Under the pieces are notes generated by a model that saw nothing but the letters and a program-made list of their open reading frames with translations, did not search any database and was not told the DNA's origin. Position numbers and translations under genes: made by a program. DNA of 64,000 nucleotides, taken from NCBI RefSeq assembly GCF_000379485.1, contig NZ_KB902310.1:124001-188000 (forward strand). The letters are read 5' to 3'. Positions 1-9,190 of the stretch are shown here, piece by piece. Every line of letters begins with the position of its first letter. The first letter of the stretch is position 1. This DNA is from Wenxinia marina DSM 24838 (GTDB taxonomy: Bacteria > Pseudomonadota > Alphaproteobacteria > Rhodobacterales > Rhodobacteraceae).

Positions 1-778
1 CGTCCTCGGGCAGCACCGCCACGTCGGGGCCGAGGTGATCGGCCACGGCGTCGGCCTTGCCGTGACCCGCGAAAAGCTGGCACGTGCCGTCGTCCATCAC
101 GATGGCGAAGGCGTGGGGCACCGGATTGCGCACCGTGTCGGTGCCGCGGATGTTCAGCAGCCACGCGATGGAATCGGGCAGCGTCAGGATCGCGGCGCGC
201 TGTTGCGCCTCCTTCAGCTCGGCCGCGACCGAGCGGCGCTTGTCCGCCGCGCTGCGGCCTGCAAGGTCGTCCGGGTAGGCGGTGAAGGCGCCGGACGGCG
301 GCGCGGGGCGGTCGTCCCAGACGCGGTCCACGAGGTTGGGCGACTCCGTCACGACGATCCCGGCGGGCCGCAGGGCGGCGCGCAGGCGGTCGATCTCCTC
401 CACCGTATGGAGCCAGGGGTCGAACGCCACGGTCGCGCCCCGCGGCAGCCGCTCCTTCAGCCAGTCGGCGAGCTGGGTCTCGGGCCAGTTCACCGGGGAG
501 AAGACCGGGTCCGCCTGGGACCGGACCTGCACCCGGTAGCGGCCGTCGACGAACAACCCCGCTTCCTCTGCCAGCACGGCGCAGAAGCCGGCGGAGCCGG
601 TGAAGCCGGTCAGCCAGGCCAGCCGCTCGTCCGCGGGGGCGACATACTCGCCCTGGTGGGCGTCGGCGCGGGGAACGAGAAAGGCGGCGACGCCCTCCTC
701 CTTCATCTCGTCCCGCAGCGCGGCCAGCCGCGCGGGCCCCTGCTCGGGAGTGCTGGTGACGGCGAAGGTCTGGAACAT
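1..778 (-). CDS. Aminopeptidase P family (Xaa-Pro) protein, N-terminal part
   Basis: The first 259 codons of a reverse-strand gene that runs off the left edge. It begins MFQTFAVTSTPEQG and contains LVPRADAHQGEYV, LAWLTGFTGSAG and VDGRYRVQV. These are the usual N-terminal creatinase-like landmarks of M24B Xaa-Pro aminopeptidases, cytosolic metalloenzymes that remove an N-terminal residue preceding proline. The metal-binding pita-bread domain lies outside the window, so catalytic residues cannot be checked. The ATG at 778 follows an AAGGGAG ribosome site at good spacing. The gene lies 223 bp downstream of cobT on the same strand, with a hairpin between them, so it is probably a separate transcript. 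Confidence 0.85.
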   Translation of the reverse strand, partial: MFQTFAVTSTPEQGPARLAALRDEMKEEGVAAFLVPRADAHQGEYVAPADERLAWLTGFTGSAGFCAVLAEEAGLFVDGRYRVQVRSQADPVFSPVNWPETQLADWLKERLPRGATVAFDPWLHTVEEIDRLRAALRPAGIVVTESPNLVDRVWDDRPAPPSGAFTAYPDDLAGRSAADKRRSVAAELKEAQQRAAILTLPDSIAWLLNIRGTDTVRNPVPHAFAIVMDDGTCQLFAGHGKADAVADHLGPDVAVLPED

Positions 779-923
779 GGCGCGGCTCCCTTTCCTGGCC
801 GGGCGGACGATGCGGCAGCGGCGGCGGAAAGGCCAGAGCGGTCGGTCGCCGCCGGCGGCCCCGGCGCAAGGCCCGCGCCCGCCAGCCGCGATTTCAGCCT
901 GATCCCCGGGGCTGCCGCCCCTT

Positions 924-980
924 CACCCTCTCATCGAGCCATAAATATCCCACGGGGGTCCGGGGGTGTGAAACCCCCGG
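924..980 (-). repeat. Dispersed intergenic motif, copy A (hairpin plus GATATTT-TGGCTC block)
   Basis: Read on the reverse strand, a GC hairpin (960-980) is followed by GATATTTATGGCTCGATGAG and a GAGGG tract. Related blocks occur at 7641-7672 (opposite orientation relative to its neighbouring gene), at 24471-24490 and, more distantly, at 46931-47001. The shared core is [14 protein letters not shown]. This looks like a dispersed extragenic element rather than chance. Confidence 0.55.
960..980 (-). terminator. Terminator-like hairpin after cobT
   Basis: Perfect 8-bp stem (960-967 with 973-980, CCGGGGGT/ACCCCCGG) and a 5-nt loop, starting 21 bp beyond the cobT stop codon. There is no T tract directly after it, only the AT-rich GATATTTATGG further on, so intrinsic termination is plausible but not proven. 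Confidence 0.45.
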
Positions 981-1001
981 CGCTCTCGGCCGGGACCGCC
1001 G

Positions 1002-2876
1002 TCACGCCACCCGCTTCATACCCAGCACCCGCGCCCGCTTGCGCGGGTCGGTGTCGAACAGCGAGGCGAGCTGTTCGGTCATCGCGCCGGCCAGCTGCTC
1101 GACGTCGGTGATCGTCACCGCGCGCTGGTAGTAGCGGGTCACGTCGTGGCCGATGCCGATGGCGATCAGCTCCACCGCGCGTCGCCTCTCCACCATGGCG
1201 ATCACGTCGCGCAGGTGCTTTTCCAGGTAGTTGGCGGGGTTCACCGACAGGGTGGAATCGTCCACCGGGGCGCCGTCCGAGATCACCATCAGGACCTTGC
1301 GCACCTCGGGGCGGGAGAGCATCCGCTTGTGCGCCCATTCCAGCGCCTCGCCGTCGATGTTCTCCTTCAGCAGCCCCTCCTTCATCATCAGGCCGAGGTT
1401 CTCGCGCGTGCGCCGCCAGGGCGCGTCGGCGGACTTGTAGACGATGTGGCGCAGGTCGTTCAGGCGGCCGGGCGCGGCGGGGCGGCCCTCGGCCAGCCAC
1501 TTCTCGCGGCTCATCCCGCCCTTCCAGGCGCGGGTGGTGAAGCCGAGGATCTCGACCTTGACGTCGCACCGCTCCAGCGTCCGGGCCAGCACGTCGGCGC
1601 AGATCGCGGCGATGCTGATGGGGCGGCCGCGCATCGAGCCCGAATTGTCGAGGAGGAGGGTGACGACGGTGTCGCGGAACTCGGTGTCCTTCTCGACCTT
1701 GAAGCTCAGCGGCGTCGTCGGGTTCGCCACCACGCGGGCGAGACGGCCGGCGTCGAGCGTGCCTTCCTCGAGGTCGAACTCCCAGGAGCGGTTCTGCTGC
1801 GCCTGCAGGCGGCGCTGCAGCTTGTTGGCGAGGCGCCCGACGGCGCCCTTCAGCGGCTCCAGCTGCTGGTCTAGGTAGGCGCGCAGCCGCTCCAGCTCGG
1901 CCGGCTCGGCGAGGTCCTCGGCGCCGACCTCCTCGTCGTAGTCGGTGAGGAAGACCTTGTAGTCGGGGTCCGCCTCGCTGACCGGGGCGGGGGGCGGGGG
2001 CTCCAGCGGGGCCTCGCCCTCGGGCATCTCCTGCTCCTCGGCGTCCTCGGCGTCGGCCATCTCGTCCATCGAGACCTGGGCCTGCGTGTCGTCCTGGGTC
2101 TCGTCCTGGGACTGCTCGGGCGAGCCTTCGGCCTCTTCGGTGTCGCTGTCGTCCTCGCCGGTGGAGTCCTGATCCTCCTCGTCCTCGGTTCCCTCGGCCT
2201 GGTCCTCGTCGTCGTCGTCGAAGCTGTCGGGATCGTCGCCCAGCTGGTCGCCGTAGCCGAGGTCGCGGATCACGTCGCGGGCGAAGCGGGCGAAGTCCTT
2301 CTGGTCGGACAGGCGGTCCGCGAGGTTGTCCAGCCGGTCGCCGGCCTGATCCTCGATGAACCCGCGCCACAGCTGCATCACGTTGTCGGCGCCGGGCGGC
2401 ATCTCGCGGCCCGTGGCGAGGTGGCGGAACAGGTAGCCGGCGGCGACCGACAGGGGCGCGTCCGACGCCTCGCGAATTTGGTCGTAGCCCTTGCGCCGCG
2501 CCTCGGTCCCGATACGCGCGTCGATGTTGCCCGCGGTGCCCGGCATCCGCTCGGCCCCCAGCGCCTCGATCCGGGCCGTCTCCATCGCCTCGTAGAGGTC
2601 GCGGGCCATCTGGCCCTGCGGCAGGTAGCGGCTGTGAACCCCGGCATCGTGGTAGCGGTGCCGCAGCGCGAAGCTGTCGGCGGTGCCGCGGGCGAGCAGC
2701 ACCTCGTCGCGGGTCATCCGGCGGCTGACCTGCGGCAGGCGGATCGTGTCGGGCGACTGGCCGGGCGGGTCGACGGAGAAGCTGACCGTCAGGTCGGGAT
2801 CGTCGGCGAGGACCTTGGTCGCCTCGGCGAGCGCCTTCTTGAACGGATCGGCCGGATTGTCGGGCGGTTTGCTCAT
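1002..2876 (-). CDS. cobT: Cobaltochelatase subunit CobT
   Basis: CobT is the large partner of CobS in the aerobic, ATP-dependent cobaltochelatase that inserts Co2+ into hydrogenobyrinic acid a,c-diamide during vitamin B12 synthesis. The protein has 624 residues. Its N-terminus ([16 protein letters not shown]) is typical of alphaproteobacterial CobT. A long Asp/Glu-rich linker spans roughly residues 210-300, and a C-terminal VWA domain carries the MIDAS motif DNSGS at 410-414. I chose the ATG at 2876 because homologues begin MSKP; an in-frame ATG at 2894 would add six residues, and open frame continues further upstream without conservation. cobS lies 1.5 kb upstream on the same strand but is separated by two oppositely oriented genes, so the usual cobST operon is interrupted. 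Confidence 0.95.
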   Translation of the reverse strand: MSKPPDNPADPFKKALAEATKVLADDPDLTVSFSVDPPGQSPDTIRLPQVSRRMTRDEVLLARGTADSFALRHRYHDAGVHSRYLPQGQMARDLYEAMETARIEALGAERMPGTAGNIDARIGTEARRKGYDQIREASDAPLSVAAGYLFRHLATGREMPPGADNVMQLWRGFIEDQAGDRLDNLADRLSDQKDFARFARDVIRDLGYGDQLGDDPDSFDDDDEDQAEGTEDEEDQDSTGEDDSDTEEAEGSPEQSQDETQDDTQAQVSMDEMADAEDAEEQEMPEGEAPLEPPPPAPVSEADPDYKVFLTDYDEEVGAEDLAEPAELERLRAYLDQQLEPLKGAVGRLANKLQRRLQAQQNRSWEFDLEEGTLDAGRLARVVANPTTPLSFKVEKDTEFRDTVVTLLLDNSGSMRGRPISIAAICADVLARTLERCDVKVEILGFTTRAWKGGMSREKWLAEGRPAAPGRLNDLRHIVYKSADAPWRRTRENLGLMMKEGLLKENIDGEALEWAHKRMLSRPEVRKVLMVISDGAPVDDSTLSVNPANYLEKHLRDVIAMVERRRAVELIAIGIGHDVTRYYQRAVTITDVEQLAGAMTEQLASLFDTDPRKRARVLGMKRVA

Positions 2877-3048
2877 GGTCCCGACATCGGTCATGGGCGC
2901 CGTTTTGGCAAGGGCGGGCAGGGGGCCGGGCGCGCGCGCCTCACGCCGTTCTGTGCGCCAATGCGGAAACCATGCGCGGGAGCGCGGCTTTTCTCTCTCG
3001 AACCGGATGCGATCTATGCCGTGAGACCAGACACAAGGAGCCCCCCCA

Positions 3049-3654
3049 ATGCCCGACAAGGTGAACCTCGCCCTCGTCATCTCTTCCACCCGTGAGACCC
3101 GCTTCGCCGACAAGCCGGCGGCCTGGGTGCACGAGGTCGCGGCCGAGCGGTCCGACCTCACGCTGAAGACGCTGGACCTGCGCGACTTCGACCTGCCGTT
3201 CTTCAACGAGAAGGCGTCGAACCTGTGGATGCCGTCCGAGGATCCGCGCGCGGTCCGCTGGCAGGAGGCGGTGGAGCCGTTCGACGGCTACGTCTTCCTG
3301 ACCGCCGAGTACAACCACTCGATCACCGGCGCCCTGAAGAACGCGCTGGATCAGGCGTACAGGCAGTGGGTGCGCAAGCCGTTCGGCATCGTCGGCTACG
3401 GCGGCGTCGGCGCGGCCCGCGCGGCCGAGCACCTGCGCGGCATCGGGGTGGAGCTGCAGATGGCGCCGATCCGGCACGCGGTCCACATCGGTGGCGGCGA
3501 GTTCGGCAAGGTGAGCCCGCTGGGGCAGAACCTGCCGATGTCCGAGATCGACGGCATCCTCCGGCCGAGCGCGACGGCGATGTTCGACGACCTCGTCTGG
3601 TGGGCCCGCGCGCTGCGCGAGGCGCGGAGCGAGACCCTGGCCCAGGCGGCCTGA
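3049..3654 (+). CDS. NADPH-dependent FMN reductase family protein
   Basis: 201-residue flavodoxin-like protein of the NADPH-dependent FMN reductase family (cytosolic, reduces flavins or quinones with NAD(P)H). Family landmarks are the N-terminal beta strand [13 protein letters not shown] (phosphate-binding loop), [18 protein letters not shown] (the conserved EYN-S-P/T-x-LKNALD segment) and [17 protein letters not shown] strong AAGGAG site sits 9 nt before the ATG. The gene is transcribed divergently from cobT and points toward the PilZ gene; 64 bp separate them. The physiological substrate is unknown. Its position between cobS and cobT may be coincidental, although cobalt reduction to Co(I) also needs reduced flavin; that link is speculation. 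Confidence 0.85.
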   Translation: MPDKVNLALVISSTRETRFADKPAAWVHEVAAERSDLTLKTLDLRDFDLPFFNEKASNLWMPSEDPRAVRWQEAVEPFDGYVFLTAEYNHSITGALKNALDQAYRQWVRKPFGIVGYGGVGAARAAEHLRGIGVELQMAPIRHAVHIGGGEFGKVSPLGQNLPMSEIDGILRPSATAMFDDLVWWARALREARSETLAQAA

Positions 3655-3718
3655 CGTTCAGTATTCGTTGACGATTGCCCGCTAGCCTGCCTCCCGTATC
3701 AACAAGCGGGGGCAGGTC

Positions 3719-4228
3719 ATGCGGCGAGGGTTGCGATGGGCCGGTCCGGCGACGCTGATCGCCGGACCGGCCGTCGCCCAGATCGAGGTCGGCGGGCGCA
3801 TGGCCCTGCAGGGCGACGCACTGCGCGAGATCACCGTCGCGCTCCTGATCGGTCTGGCGCTCCTCTTCGTCAGCGGGGCGGGGGCGATCCTTGCGGCGCG
3901 CCTGCGGATCCGCCGGCGTGAAAAGCGCTTCCCCTGCAGCCTGTCGGTCCGGACGGAGCCGCCTTTCGGCGACCGGGTGCGGATCATCGACCTGTCCCGC
4001 CGCGGGGCCCGACTGCGGATCGTCCCGCCGCCCGTGCCGGGAACGAAGGTCAGGATCATCTGGCAGGACCTTCGGCTCGACACGACGGTCGTCTGGTCGG
4101 GCGAGGTCTTCGCCGGCGTCCGCCTGCACCGCACGCTGCCCGCCGCCGCGATGCGCCGGATGCTCGCGGCGGGACCCGTGCGGCACGCCGCGCCCGGCAT
4201 GGTGACGAGGCCCGAGATGCAGGCCTGA
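3719..4228 (+). CDS. Membrane-anchored PilZ domain protein
   Basis: 169 residues. A short hydrophobic N-terminus ending PAVA-Q (residues 10-21) looks like a signal peptide or first helix. A clear transmembrane segment spans about 38-60, and a cytoplasmic PilZ domain follows. The c-di-GMP binding signature is present: R66-x3-R70 (RRREKR) and D91-L-S-R-R-G96 (D/N-x-S-x-x-G). It is therefore probably a membrane c-di-GMP effector, output unknown. The last ~35 codons and the stop have a decayed second copy directly downstream (4269-4408). The gene converges on cobS, whose stop codon abuts that copy. Confidence 0.8.
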   Translation: MRRGLRWAGPATLIAGPAVAQIEVGGRMALQGDALREITVALLIGLALLFVSGAGAILAARLRIRRREKRFPCSLSVRTEPPFGDRVRIIDLSRRGARLRIVPPPVPGTKVRIIWQDLRLDTTVVWSGEVFAGVRLHRTLPAAAMRRMLAAGPVRHAAPGMVTRPEMQA

Positions 4229-4264
4229 CGACGTCGCGACGGTACGAGCGGCGCGCCGGGCGCC
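4124..4264 (+). repeat. Tandem duplication, copy 1 (3' end of the PilZ gene)
   Basis: 141 bp covering the last ~35 codons of the PilZ gene and its downstream flank, up to CGGGCGCC at 4257-4264. It is matched by the adjacent copy at 4269-4408, offset 144-145 bp, at roughly three-quarters identity by eye. Confidence 0.7.
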
Positions 4265-4268
4265 TTCC

Positions 4269-4408
4269 CTGCACCGCCCCTGCCGGTCGCCGCGATCCGC
4301 CGGACGCCCGCTGCGGAACCCGTGCGGCATTACGCGGCCGGCATGGCGGCAAGGCGCGGAATGCAGGTCTGACTAAATCGCGTTGGTACGAGGGGCTGGC
4401 CGGGCGCC
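4269..4408 (+). pseudogene. Decayed second copy of the PilZ gene tail
   Basis: 140 bp that align with 4124-4264, both starting CTGCACCGC and ending CGGGCGCC. After a 1-base deletion near the start, the reading frame is kept to the same TGA. The translation shares RR, PVRH and the ending GMQV-stop with PVRH and EMQA-stop in the intact gene. The copy ends exactly at the cobS stop codon (4408-4410). It is either the remnant of a duplicated gene or a local slippage duplication. Confidence 0.6.
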
Positions 4409-5394
4409 TACTTCATTGCCATCGAGGCGGCGCTCTCCGGCAGTTCCTCTGCGAAGCAGCGCTGGTAGAACTCCGCCACCGTCTGCCGCTCCAGCTCGTC
4501 GCACTTGTTCAGGAACGACAGGCGGAACGCGTAGCCGACCGAGCGGAAGATCTCGGCGTTCTGGGCCCAGTTGATGACCGTCCGGGGGCTCATCACCGTG
4601 GAGAGGTCGCCGTTCATGAAGGCGGTCCGGGTCAGGTCGGCGACCGTCACCATCTGGCCGATCTGACGGCGGCCCTTCTCGGTGTTGTAGTGCGGGTTCT
4701 TGGCCAGCACGATCGCCGTCTCGGCGTCGTGGGACAGGTAGTTCAGCGTCGCGACGAGGGACCAGCGGTCCATCTGCGCCTGGTTGATCTGCTGGACGCC
4801 GTGATAGAGCCCCGTCGTGTCGCCGAGGCCGACGGTGTTCGACGTCGCGAACAGCCGGAAGTACGGGTTCGGCGTGATGATCTCGTTCTGGTCGAGCAGG
4901 GTCAGCTTGCCGTCATGCTCCAGCACCCGCTGGATCACGAACATCACGTCGGCGCGGCCGGCGTCGTATTCGTCGAACACGATGGCAACCGGGTTGCGCA
5001 GCGCCCAGGGCAGGATGCCCTCGTGGAACTCGGTCACCTGCTTGCCGTCGCGCAGCTTGATCGCGTCCTTCCCGATCAGGTCGATCCGGCTGATGTGGCT
5101 GTCGAGGTTGACGCGCACGCAGGGCCAGTTCAGCCGGGCCGCGACCTGCTCGATGTGGGTCGACTTGCCGGTGCCGTGATAGCCCTGGATCATCACGCGG
5201 CGGTTGTGGGAGAACCCGGCCAGGATGGCGAGCGTGGTGTCGGGGTCGAACTTGTAGGTCGCGTCGATCTCGGGCACCCGGTCCGAGCGGTCGGCGAAGG
5301 CGCGGACGTGCATGTCGGTCTCGATCCCGAACACGTCGCGGACCGAAACCTCCTCGGTCGGGCGGGTCCCTGTCTCGATGCTGCCGTCGGCCAT
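4408..5394 (-). CDS. cobS: Cobaltochelatase subunit CobS
   Basis: MoxR-type AAA+ ATPase that powers cobalt insertion together with CobT (and CobN) in aerobic cobalamin synthesis. The 328 residues have Walker [10 protein letters not shown] at 71-79 and Walker B IVFDEYD at 138-144. The N-terminal segment ([14 protein letters not shown]) and C-terminal segment are typical of the family, and length is normal. The ATG at 5394 is the only start matching the family N-terminus. Upstream on the same strand, beyond a small plus-strand gene, lies a J-domain gene that accompanies cobS in many Rhodobacteraceae. Confidence 0.95.
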   Translation of the reverse strand: MADGSIETGTRPTEEVSVRDVFGIETDMHVRAFADRSDRVPEIDATYKFDPDTTLAILAGFSHNRRVMIQGYHGTGKSTHIEQVAARLNWPCVRVNLDSHISRIDLIGKDAIKLRDGKQVTEFHEGILPWALRNPVAIVFDEYDAGRADVMFVIQRVLEHDGKLTLLDQNEIITPNPYFRLFATSNTVGLGDTTGLYHGVQQINQAQMDRWSLVATLNYLSHDAETAIVLAKNPHYNTEKGRRQIGQMVTVADLTRTAFMNGDLSTVMSPRTVINWAQNAEIFRSVGYAFRLSFLNKCDELERQTVAEFYQRCFAEELPESAASMAMK

Positions 5395-5599
5395 GGCTCG
5401 TCCTCATCCGATTGCCGCGCCCTCTTGGAGCATATGCCCGCAGGGTGCAAGGGCAAGGCAGGCGCGCCTGCGCCGGCGCCGCGGATCGCGTGCGGGGCCC
5501 GGCGTGACGGGATCGCGAAACGGTCTGTTCGCGATCCGCGGGGGCCCCTTCGCCGCCGTCCCCCGCTACAGTCCCGCTGTCCGACGGTGCCGATCCTGC

Positions 5600-6082
5600 A
5601 TGACCTACCTGTCCAGACCCACCACGGCCGGCGAGCGCGGCCTGCTGATCGGCTATCTCGCGATGGCTGCCACCTCCGCGTTCGTCGCGTGGGTCGTCCT
5701 GACCCATATCGGACCGGGACGGACCAGCGTGCCGCCGGGGCCGTACTACACGGCGTGGATGGTCCTGTCCGGCGCCATCGGCGGGGCGGTCGCGCTGCAC
5801 CTCGTGCGGCACCGGCTGGGCCGGCCCGGCCTGTCTGGCGTGGTCGGAACGGGGCTCGCGGCCGTCTGGGCGACGGTCCTGGCCGGGCTGATCGGCGGCA
5901 CGCTGGCGCTGCCGCTCTACGGCACGATGTTCGGCCCCTTCACGCTGTTCGTGACGCTGGCGGCCCTGCCGGGCCTGGCGGCGGTCTGGGTGGGAACGTT
6001 CGTGCTGGCGCACCTCAAGGTGCGGTCGTGGCACGCCGAGCGGGACAGCATCTTCGCTCCCGCGCCCCGGCGCCACCGCTGA
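5600..6082 (+). CDS. Small multi-pass membrane protein of unknown function
   Basis: 160 residues with about four hydrophobic segments (roughly 17-38, 51-70, 83-105 and 117-140) and a basic C-terminal tail (APAPRRHR). I do not recognise a characterised family. The start at 5600 gives a polar N-terminus MTYLSRPTTAGERG followed by the first helix; frame remains open upstream into the cobS promoter region but without membrane-like sequence. The gene is divergent from cobS and convergent with the J-domain gene (21 bp between stops). Compatible with an inner-membrane protein; function unknown. Confidence 0.7.
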   Translation: MTYLSRPTTAGERGLLIGYLAMAATSAFVAWVVLTHIGPGRTSVPPGPYYTAWMVLSGAIGGAVALHLVRHRLGRPGLSGVVGTGLAAVWATVLAGLIGGTLALPLYGTMFGPFTLFVTLAALPGLAAVWVGTFVLAHLKVRSWHAERDSIFAPAPRRHR

Positions 6083-6103
6083 GGCGCCGGCGGGCGGGCC
6101 CTG

Positions 6104-6739
6104 TCAGCCCGCCTCGCGGAAGTTGCGGCTGACCTTGATCTGGTCCCAGGCCCAGACGACCTCGGCCAGCTGGTCCTCGTGGCTGCGGTCCCCGCCGTTC
6201 ATGTCGGGGTGCAGCACCTTGATCAGCGCCTTGTAGACCTTGCGGATCTCGGACTTCGTCATCGTGTCCTGCACGTCCAGGATCTCGACCGCCTTGCGCT
6301 CGGTCGGGGGCAGGCGGCGCTGGCCGCTCTGGGCCTTGCCCGGATTGCGCGTGGCGTTGTCGCCCAGCACCTGGTGCGGGTCGTCGACGCCGAGACGGGC
6401 CCAGGCGCGTTCCTCGGCCGAGCGCTTGAACGGCTTGGTCTCGCGGTCCCAGACGCGGTCGCGGCTCACCTGGTCCAGATACTCCTGCTCGGTCGCGCCG
6501 TCGAAGAAGTTCCACTTCAGGTTGTACTCGCGGACGTGGTCCTTGCAGAACCAGAAATAGTCGTCGAGCACGTCGGGACTCTTGGGCGCGCGGTACTGCC
6601 CCTGCTCCTCGCAGCCGGGATGATCGCAGACCCGCGTGGACGTCTCGAACGCACCGGTCATCCCGCGCCGGCCGCGCGGGTTCTTCTTCTTGGACGCCGA
6701 CACCGAGATGTCGAAGCCGAACGGGTCGGGTTTGACCAT
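6104..6739 (-). CDS. J-domain (DnaJ-like) protein
   Basis: 211 residues with a C-terminal J domain; the HPD tripeptide at 177-179 (VLHPDMNGGD) is the Hsp70-stimulating motif. J domains normally sit at the N-terminus, but the C-terminal placement is normal for this alphaproteobacterial family. The N-terminal half carries cysteines C38 and C43 (CDHPGC) and C65, a possible small metal site. It is expected to act as a DnaK co-chaperone for a specific client. It lies upstream of cobS and divergent from bolA (78 bp apart), a neighbourhood common in Rhodobacteraceae. Confidence 0.9.
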   Translation of the reverse strand: MVKPDPFGFDISVSASKKKNPRGRRGMTGAFETSTRVCDHPGCEEQGQYRAPKSPDVLDDYFWFCKDHVREYNLKWNFFDGATEQEYLDQVSRDRVWDRETKPFKRSAEERAWARLGVDDPHQVLGDNATRNPGKAQSGQRRLPPTERKAVEILDVQDTMTKSEIRKVYKALIKVLHPDMNGGDRSHEDQLAEVVWAWDQIKVSRNFREAG

Positions 6740-6817
6740 TCACCTGCCTCATCTTTTCGACTCGGACGCCAGAGTTTAGTGAACGGGGCCGGAGAGAGAA
6801 GAGGGCCTCGCGAAATT

Positions 6818-7078
6818 ATGGGACTTGAAGCGGAGATTCGCGGGGCGCTGGAGAGCGCGTTCTCGCCGACGGAGCTGAAGGTGGAGAACGAAAGCCACCG
6901 CCACGCCGGTCACGCCGGGGACGACGGGTCGGGGGAGTCGCACTGGCGGGTGCGGATGGTGGCGGACGCCTTCTCCCCGATGAGCCGGATCGAGCGGCAC
7001 CGGGCGGTCCACGCCGCGCTGGGCCCGGCGATCATGGGCCGCATTCACGCGCTGGCGCTGGACCTCGGCGCGCCCTGA
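6818..7078 (+). CDS. bolA: BolA family protein
   Basis: 86-residue BolA-like protein. BolA proteins have a KH-like fold and usually pair with monothiol glutaredoxins in iron-sulfur cluster handling and stress response. Conserved pieces are LKVENESHRHAGH near residues 20-32, the HWRVRMV strand and the RHRAVHAAL helix. The ATG at 6818 gives the usual length. It is transcribed divergently from the J-domain gene, so both promoters lie in 6740-6817. Only 5 bp separate its stop from the stop of the convergent DUF4177-like gene. Confidence 0.92.
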   Translation: MGLEAEIRGALESAFSPTELKVENESHRHAGHAGDDGSGESHWRVRMVADAFSPMSRIERHRAVHAALGPAIMGRIHALALDLGAP

Positions 7079-7083
7079 GGCGG

Positions 7084-7515
7084 CTACTCGGCGGCGTGCC
7101 GCTTGTCGCCCGGCGACAGCGTCGCGCCGATCCGGTCCGGCTTCGGCAGGCCGTCCTCGCCGTCCTCGAAGAGCTCGCCACGGTCGTCCCGGTCGTTCGG
7201 CCCGTCGGCCGCCGGCGGGGCGAGCGCCTTCGGCGCCTCCGCCTCCGGCGCAACGGGGTCCGGCTCGGCCGACGCCGCGTCGGCGGCAGGGCGACGGAAG
7301 ACCAGCAGGTTCTGGAACACCGTCGTCCGACCGGTCAGGCCCTGGCGTTCCTCGCAGGGTAGGGTGTCGGCACGCAGGTACTCCCACCCCTCGGCGGCGA
7401 GATCGTTCATGGCCGTCGAGACGGCGTGGGCGAACTGCTCCTCGGAGCCTTTCAGGCCCTTGGCCTTCACGCCCCGTTTCGGGGCGGGCACGACCTTGTA
7501 TTCGTAGTTCCGCAT
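7084..7515 (-). CDS. DUF4177-like protein with acidic, low-complexity tail
   Basis: 143 residues. The N-terminal ~70 residues (MRNYEYKVVPAPKRG ... EGWEYLRADTLPCEER ... TVFQNLLVFRR) match the DUF4177 pattern, a small domain of unknown function with a conserved Y-KVV and EGWE. The remainder is Ala/Pro/Glu-rich and probably disordered, ending GDKRHAAE. I chose the ATG at 7515 because the frame upstream lacks family sequence. It is downstream of gatB on the same strand, separated by 154 bp containing copy B of the dispersed motif. Function unknown. Confidence 0.75.
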   Translation of the reverse strand: MRNYEYKVVPAPKRGVKAKGLKGSEEQFAHAVSTAMNDLAAEGWEYLRADTLPCEERQGLTGRTTVFQNLLVFRRPAADAASAEPDPVAPEAEAPKALAPPAADGPNDRDDRGELFEDGEDGLPKPDRIGATLSPGDKRHAAE

Positions 7516-7596
7516 CCGGCTCTCCCGCCTGTTCTCGCCCCGGCCAGACGATAGCGCCCGCCGGGCCGCCGTCCAAGGCGGCGCGTTCCCTTGCGT

Positions 7597-7672
7597 TCGG
7601 GGGGCGTTCCGCCCCCGTCCGGCTGGCGCCGGACTCCCCCTGAGGGATATTTGTGGCTCGGTGAGAGGGTCA
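7597..7672 (+). repeat. Dispersed intergenic motif, copy B
   Basis: Read on the plus strand: a GC hairpin (GGGGGCG-TT-CCGCCCCC, about 7600-7616), a second short palindrome, then GGGATATTTGTGGCTCGGTG and AGAGGGT running into the gatB stop codon (7670-7672). It is the same block as copy A at 924-980 but inverted relative to the gene it follows. That argues against a simple one-way terminator. Confidence 0.5.
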
Positions 7673-9190
7673 GAGGCCGAGCTTGGCCGCCACCAGCTCA
7701 TTCACCGCCTTCGGGTTCGCCTTGCCGCCGGTGGCCTTCATCACCTGCCCGACGAACCAGCCGGCGAGCTTGGGGTTGGCCTTGGCCTTCTCGACCTGCG
7801 CGGGGTTCTCGGCGATGACCTGGTCGACCGCGGCCTCGATGGCGCCGGTGTCGGTGACCTGGGTCAGGCCCTCGGTCTCGACGATCTCCTTCGGCTCGCG
7901 GCCGGTGGTGTAGGCGGTCTCGAACACCTCCTTGGCGATCTTGCCGTTGATCGTGTCCGCCGCCATCAGGTCGAGGATCTGGCCCAGCTGCGCCGCGCCG
8001 ATCGGGCTGTCCGTTATGGGATGGCCGTCCTTGTTCAGCCGGCCGAACAGCTCGTTCAGGACCCAGTTCGCGGCCTGCTTGCCGTCGCGGCCCGCCGCCA
8101 CCTCCTCGAAGTAGCGGGCGGCCTCCAGTTCGGCGGTCAGCACGCTGGCGTCGTAGTCCGTCAGGCCGAAGTCCGCCATGAAGCGAGCCTTCTTCTCGTC
8201 CGGCAGCTCGGGCAGGGCGCTCGCGATGTCGTCGACCCAAGCCTGCTCGATCTCCAGAGGGAGGAGGTCGGGGTCGGGGAAGTAGCGGTAGTCGTGCGCC
8301 TCTTCCTTGGACCGCATGGAGCGGGTCTCGCCGCGGTCGGGGTCGAAGAGGCGGGTTTCCTGCACGACGGACTTGCCGTCCTCGATCAGGGCGATCTGGC
8401 GGCGCGCCTCGTATTCGATGGCTTGCTGGATGAAGCGCATCGAGTTCATGTTCTTGATCTCGCAGCGGGTGCCGAGGTGGCTGAAGTCCTGCGTTTCCTG
8501 GTACTTCTCGTAGTCGCCGGGGCGGCAGACGCTGACGTTCACGTCGGCGCGCAGGTTGCCGTTCTGCATGTTGCCGTCGCAGGTGCCGAGGTAGCGCATG
8601 ATCTGCCGCAGCTTGCCGACGTAGGCGGCGGCCTCCTCCGGGCCGCGGATGTCGGGGCGCGAGACGATCTCCATCAGCGCGACGCCGGTGCGGTTGAGGT
8701 CCACGAAGGACATCGCCGGATCCATGTCGTGGATCGACTTGCCGGCGTCCTGTTCGAGGTGGATGCGCTCGATCCGGACGCGGCGGGCGATCCCGGCGCC
8801 CATTTCGACGATCACCTCGCCCTCGCCGACGATGGGGTGGTACAGCTGGCTGATCTGGTAGCCCTGCGGCAGGTCGGGGTAGAAGTAGTTCTTGCGGTCG
8901 AAGGCGGACCACAGGTTGATCTGCGCCTTCAGGCCGAGGCCGGTCTTCACCGCCAGCGCCACGCAGCCCTCGTTGATGACCGGCAGCATGCCCGGCATCC
9001 CTGCATCGACGAACGCGACGTTGGAGTTCGGTTCGGCGCCGAATTGCGTCGAGGCGCCGGAGAACAGCTTCGCGCGGGAGGCCACCTGGGCGTGGACCTC
9101 GAGGCCGATCACCAGCTCCCAGTCGCCGGTGGCGCCGGAGATCACCTTGGGTTTCGGGGCGTCGAAGGTCAGGTCCAGCACGGCCGGCAT
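7670..9190 (-). CDS. gatB: Asp-tRNA(Asn)/Glu-tRNA(Gln) amidotransferase subunit B
   Basis: 506 residues, normal for GatB (about 500). GatB is the tRNA-binding kinase subunit of GatCAB, which converts mischarged Glu-tRNA(Gln) and Asp-tRNA(Asn) to the correct aminoacyl-tRNAs. Landmarks include [32 protein letters not shown], the signature [16 protein letters not shown] and [15 protein letters not shown], followed by the C-terminal GatB/Yqey helical domain. I chose the ATG at 9190; an open frame to 9322 exists but encodes no family sequence. gatA and gatC are not in the window. The upstream neighbour is divergent. Confidence 0.96.
   Translation of the reverse strand: MPAVLDLTFDAPKPKVISGATGDWELVIGLEVHAQVASRAKLFSGASTQFGAEPNSNVAFVDAGMPGMLPVINEGCVALAVKTGLGLKAQINLWSAFDRKNYFYPDLPQGYQISQLYHPIVGEGEVIVEMGAGIARRVRIERIHLEQDAGKSIHDMDPAMSFVDLNRTGVALMEIVSRPDIRGPEEAAAYVGKLRQIMRYLGTCDGNMQNGNLRADVNVSVCRPGDYEKYQETQDFSHLGTRCEIKNMNSMRFIQQAIEYEARRQIALIEDGKSVVQETRLFDPDRGETRSMRSKEEAHDYRYFPDPDLLPLEIEQAWVDDIASALPELPDEKKARFMADFGLTDYDASVLTAELEAARYFEEVAAGRDGKQAANWVLNELFGRLNKDGHPITDSPIGAAQLGQILDLMAADTINGKIAKEVFETAYTTGREPKEIVETEGLTQVTDTGAIEAAVDQVIAENPAQVEKAKANPKLAGWFVGQVMKATGGKANPKAVNELVAAKLGL

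Noticed and set aside
2877-3206. N-terminal extension of CobT upstream of 2876
   Set aside because: The extra residues are not CobT-like and overlap the divergent flavin reductase gene and its promoter.
5395-5599. Cobalamin riboswitch upstream of cobS
   Set aside because: I could not find the B12-box consensus in the leader on either strand.
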